From NCBI RefSeq assembly GCF_037911135.1, contig NZ_JBBLYU010000001.1, forward strand, positions 372,001-436,000: a stretch of DNA of 64,000 bases. Reading direction: 5' to 3'. Positions 61,744-64,000 of this stretch are shown one piece after another (within the stretch, counting starts at the first letter, position 1; every line of letters starts with the position of its first letter). A program made the translations under genes and the position numbers. The notes under the pieces are model-generated. The model was given only the letters and a program-made list of their open reading frames with translations, ran no database searches and was not told where the DNA came from. Source of the stretch: Phaeobacter sp. A36a-5a. GTDB taxonomy: Bacteria > Pseudomonadota > Alphaproteobacteria > Rhodobacterales > Rhodobacteraceae.

Positions 61744-62583
61744 ATGAAGAACGCTTTGATGCTTTCAGGCCTTTTTTCGGGCCTCTCGAGCCTTCCAGCT
61801 ATCGCGCAAGACGGTCTGGAAACCATTGGCAAGCCGGTTGACGGCGGCCTCGGCTTCCAGCCCGCGGCGACCGAGCTTGCCGAAGGCATCCATTCTCTGG
61901 ATTACATGATTCTGGTGATCATCACCGCTGTTTGTGTGTTCGTTGGCGGGCTGCTGCTCTATGCGATCTTGCGCTTTAACCGTCGCGCCAACCCGAATGC
62001 GTCACAGTTCACCCACAACACGCCGATTGAAATCGCATGGACCGTTGTGCCGATCCTGATCCTGGTCTTCATCGGGTCCTTCTCGCTGCCGGAACTGTTC
62101 CGCCAGCAGGAAATCCCCGAGGGTGACCTCACCATCAAGGTGACCGGCTACCAGTGGTACTGGGGCTATGAATATGTCGACCACGAGTTCGGCTTTGAAA
62201 GCTTCATGCTGGCCAAGGAAGATCTGGCAGCCAACGGCTATGCCGAAGACGAGTATCTGCTGGCCACCGACACCGCCGTCGTTGTTCCCGTTGGCAAGAC
62301 CGTCGTGATGCAGGTGACCGGCGCGGACGTGATCCACTCCTGGACCATACCGGCCTTTGGTGTGAAGCAGGATGCGGTTCCGGGTCGTCTGGCCGAACTG
62401 TGGTTCAAGGCTGACAAGGAAGGCATCTACTTTGGTCAGTGCTCCGAACTCTGCGGCAAGGACCACGCCTATATGCCGATCACCGTGAAAGTGGTGAGCC
62501 AGGAGGCCTATGACGCCTGGCTGGAAGGCGCGATCGAAGAATACGCCGGTCTGCCCCAGTCCTATCAGGTCGCCTCCAACTGA
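61744..62583 (+). CDS. ctaC: Cytochrome c oxidase subunit II
   Basis: A 279-residue aa3-type oxidase subunit II that takes electrons from cytochrome c through its CuA centre. A signal peptide ([17 protein letters not shown], to ~residue 22) is followed by two membrane helices (~50-75 and ~95-115) and a periplasmic cupredoxin domain. CuA ligands are seen in [11 protein letters not shown] (His) and [17 protein letters not shown] (Cys, Cys, His, Met; ~235-252). The aromatic patch [11 protein letters not shown] is intact. It heads the ctaC-ctaB-small ORF-ctaG operon. Confidence 0.96.
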   Translation: MKNALMLSGLFSGLSSLPAIAQDGLETIGKPVDGGLGFQPAATELAEGIHSLDYMILVIITAVCVFVGGLLLYAILRFNRRANPNASQFTHNTPIEIAWTVVPILILVFIGSFSLPELFRQQEIPEGDLTIKVTGYQWYWGYEYVDHEFGFESFMLAKEDLAANGYAEDEYLLATDTAVVVPVGKTVVMQVTGADVIHSWTIPAFGVKQDAVPGRLAELWFKADKEGIYFGQCSELCGKDHAYMPITVKVVSQEAYDAWLEGAIEEYAGLPQSYQVASN

Positions 62584-62705
62584 GCGACACGACAGGCGCT
62601 TGCCTTCGGGCGGGCGCCGCCTAGCTATCACGTGAAATCGGATCGGGCCGCGCCACGTCGCGCGCCCGCTTTGGCAAAGATTGTTCACGATCAAAAGAGA
62701 GCACC

Positions 62706-63647
62706 ATGACTGACGCAAGCATCAACGCCAGCACCGTCCAGCAGGGGGACGCGGAGTTCGGGGATTATTTTGCCCTGCTCAAACCGCGTGTCATGTCTCT
62801 GGTGGTGTTCACGGCGCTGGTGGGTCTGCTGGCCGCGCCGGTCGGGGTGCACCCTGTCATCGGTTTCAGCGCCATCCTGTTCATCGCCATCGGTGGCGGT
62901 GCCTCCGGCGCGCTGAACATGTGGTGGGACGCCGATATCGACCAGGTGATGAAACGCACCAAGAGCCGCCCGATCCCCGCAGGCAAGGTCGAACCGGGCG
63001 AGGCACTGGCGTTGGGGCTGGCGCTGTCGGGCCTGTCGGTGATCATGCTGGCGCTGGCGACCAACGTGTTTGCCGGGGCGTTCCTCGCCTTCACCATCTT
63101 CTTCTATGTGGTGATCTACACCATGTGGCTGAAACGGGCGACGCCGCAGAATATCGTCATCGGCGGTGCCGCGGGGGCCTTCCCGCCGGTGATCGGCTGG
63201 ATTGCAGCGACCGGCAGCATGGCCGTTGAACCCTGGCTGATGTTTGCTCTGACCTTCATGTGGACACCGCCGCATTTCTGGGCGCTAGCGCTGTTCATGC
63301 GCTCGGATTATGACGATGCGGGCGTGCCGATGCTGACCGTGACCCATGGCCGCCGGTCGACCCGCAAACATATTCTGATCTACACCGCCCTGCTGGCCCT
63401 GCTGGCTGTTGGCACCGCCTTCTCCGGCGTTGGTGGCCCGATCTATCTGGTGGTGGCGCTGGTGCTGAACGCACTGTTCCTGCATGGCGCTTGGAAAATC
63501 TCGCGCCGCGATGAAGACGACAGCGAGGCCGACAACTTCAAGGTGGAGCGCAGTTTCTTCAAGCTGTCGCTGCTCTACCTGTTCCTGCATTTTGGCGCGA
63601 TCCTGGCCGAGGCGGTTCTGAAACCCTACGGATTGGGAGGCTGGTAA
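62706..63647 (+). CDS. ctaB: Haem O synthase (protoheme IX farnesyltransferase)
   Basis: A 313-residue membrane prenyltransferase of the UbiA family that adds a farnesyl group to haem B for the aa3 oxidase. The first Asp-rich motif is [21 protein letters not shown] (two-part outline; ~residues 77-97) and the second is [17 protein letters not shown] (~200-216). About nine helices are visible. It lies 122 bp after ctaC. Confidence 0.95.
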   Translation: MTDASINASTVQQGDAEFGDYFALLKPRVMSLVVFTALVGLLAAPVGVHPVIGFSAILFIAIGGGASGALNMWWDADIDQVMKRTKSRPIPAGKVEPGEALALGLALSGLSVIMLALATNVFAGAFLAFTIFFYVVIYTMWLKRATPQNIVIGGAAGAFPPVIGWIAATGSMAVEPWLMFALTFMWTPPHFWALALFMRSDYDDAGVPMLTVTHGRRSTRKHILIYTALLALLAVGTAFSGVGGPIYLVVALVLNALFLHGAWKISRRDEDDSEADNFKVERSFFKLSLLYLFLHFGAILAEAVLKPYGLGGW

Positions 63648-63648
63648 T

Positions 63649-63828
63649 ATGAGCCTGCGCAAAGAACATGAGCTGCACCAGAGACGTAAGGGACGCAATA
63701 TCGGTGTCGGCGTTCTGCTGGGGTCTTTTGTGGTGCTGGTGCTGGCGCTGACCATCGTCAAGGTCACATCGGCGGGGTTCAAATTCCCGAACGCCTCCGC
63801 CGCAGAGCAGAGTGAGGGGCAGGGCTGA
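63649..63828 (+). CDS. Small cta-operon membrane protein
   Basis: A 59-residue protein, below usual calling size. A basic N-terminus ([17 protein letters not shown]) precedes one membrane helix ([20 protein letters not shown], ~18-37) and a short periplasmic tail. It starts two bases after the ctaB stop and its stop overlaps the ctaG start (TGATG). Its position matches the short CoxF-like ORFs between ctaB and ctaG in related bacteria; a role in oxidase assembly is inferred. Confidence 0.75.
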   Translation: MSLRKEHELHQRRKGRNIGVGVLLGSFVVLVLALTIVKVTSAGFKFPNASAAEQSEGQG

Positions 63829-64000
63829 TGGCATTGCAGGGACCACAGAAAACCGTCGTACAGCTGGTTGGTGTTGTTGTCCTGATGGGCGGCCTCGCCT
63901 GGGCATCGGTGCCGTTCTATGACTGGTTTTGCCGGGTGACCGGCTTTGGCGGTGTGACGGGCGTTGCCGAGAAGGGGTCGGATACCGTTCTGGATCAGAC
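63828..64000 (+). CDS. ctaG: Cytochrome c oxidase assembly protein CtaG (Cox11; 5' part)
   Basis: The first 57 codons of CtaG/Cox11, cut by the window end. It inserts copper into the CuB site of subunit I. The N-terminal membrane anchor is [23 protein letters not shown] (in outline, ~10-32), followed by [10 protein letters not shown], the start of the Cox11 domain with its conserved Cys. Translationally coupled to the small upstream gene. Confidence 0.9.
   Translation, partial: MALQGPQKTVVQLVGVVVLMGGLAWASVPFYDWFCRVTGFGGVTGVAEKGSDTVLDQ

Overview
The window is a high-GC alphaproteobacterial chromosome segment. Gene content and order point to the roseobacter group of the Rhodobacteraceae (Phaeobacter/Ruegeria/Leisingera-like). 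The pointers are phosphatidylcholine synthase, a TTG-started ftsH behind tol-pal and tilS, the xerC-DUF484 pair, a Tad pilus locus with a MoxR-like ATPase, and a ctaC-ctaB-small ORF-ctaG operon. Nearly all of it is ordinary core genome. I see no prophage, insertion sequence, CRISPR array, rRNA or tRNA gene. The genus is inference.

Layout. 1-3.4 kb: 5' end of truA (minus), then a translationally coupled ycjX-GNAT-ycjF operon. 3.4-4.6 kb: truncated haemoglobin and a poorly coding stretch. 4.6-7.5 kb: ileS, followed by three tandem hairpins. 7.8-12.8 kb: a small unknown protein, ogt, pcs, an EF-hand protein, xerC and its DUF484 partner, and an FSA-type transaldolase. 13-15.2 kb: priA. 15.3-17.7 kb: divergent yeeE-like sulfur transporter and MFS genes around a near-consensus FNR box. 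17.8-19.6 kb: prmA and two small proteins. 19.9-22.3 kb: ruvC-ruvA-ruvB. 22.6-30.2 kb: an unknown gene, ybgC, tolQ-tolR-tolA-tolB-pal-cpoB and tilS. 30.3-32.2 kb: ftsH. 32.4-36.1 kb: a MOSC protein, then fhs, chorismate mutase and folD, preceded by a structured leader that resembles a ZTP riboswitch. 36.3-39.9 kb: a thioesterase, pdeM and its partner Lhr-family helicase. 40-52.1 kb (minus): a Tad/Flp pilus locus with two Flp pilins, cpaB, cpaC, an OmpA-like lipoprotein, cpaE/tadZ, tadA, tadB, tadC, two TPR lipoproteins, prepilin peptidase and an AAA ATPase. 52.5-54.1 kb: a lytic transglycosylase and a membrane protein. 54.1-61.5 kb (minus): scoA/scoB, topA, dprA and tldD. 61.7-64 kb: cytochrome c oxidase subunit II, haem O synthase, a small membrane protein and the start of ctaG.

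Functional groupings. ruvCAB, priA, xerC, dprA, topA and lhr-pdeM serve recombination, repair and restart. tol-pal with ybgC and cpoB maintains the envelope during division. fhs and folD together interconvert formate, 10-formyl-THF and methylene-THF. The Tad block encodes most of an adhesion pilus machine; minor pseudopilin genes (tadE/F/G) are absent from the window. The cta genes build an aa3-type oxidase. Many start codons are GTG or TTG, and several start/stop overlaps of four bases indicate translational coupling.

The most interesting items are regulatory: the structured RNA leader of fhs, two FNR-type boxes (one perfect), a dispersed palindromic intergenic repeat seen three times, a foreign-looking patch inside ileS, a 9-G tract in tilS, and a TadZ without Walker lysines. 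No clearly new multi-gene system is visible.
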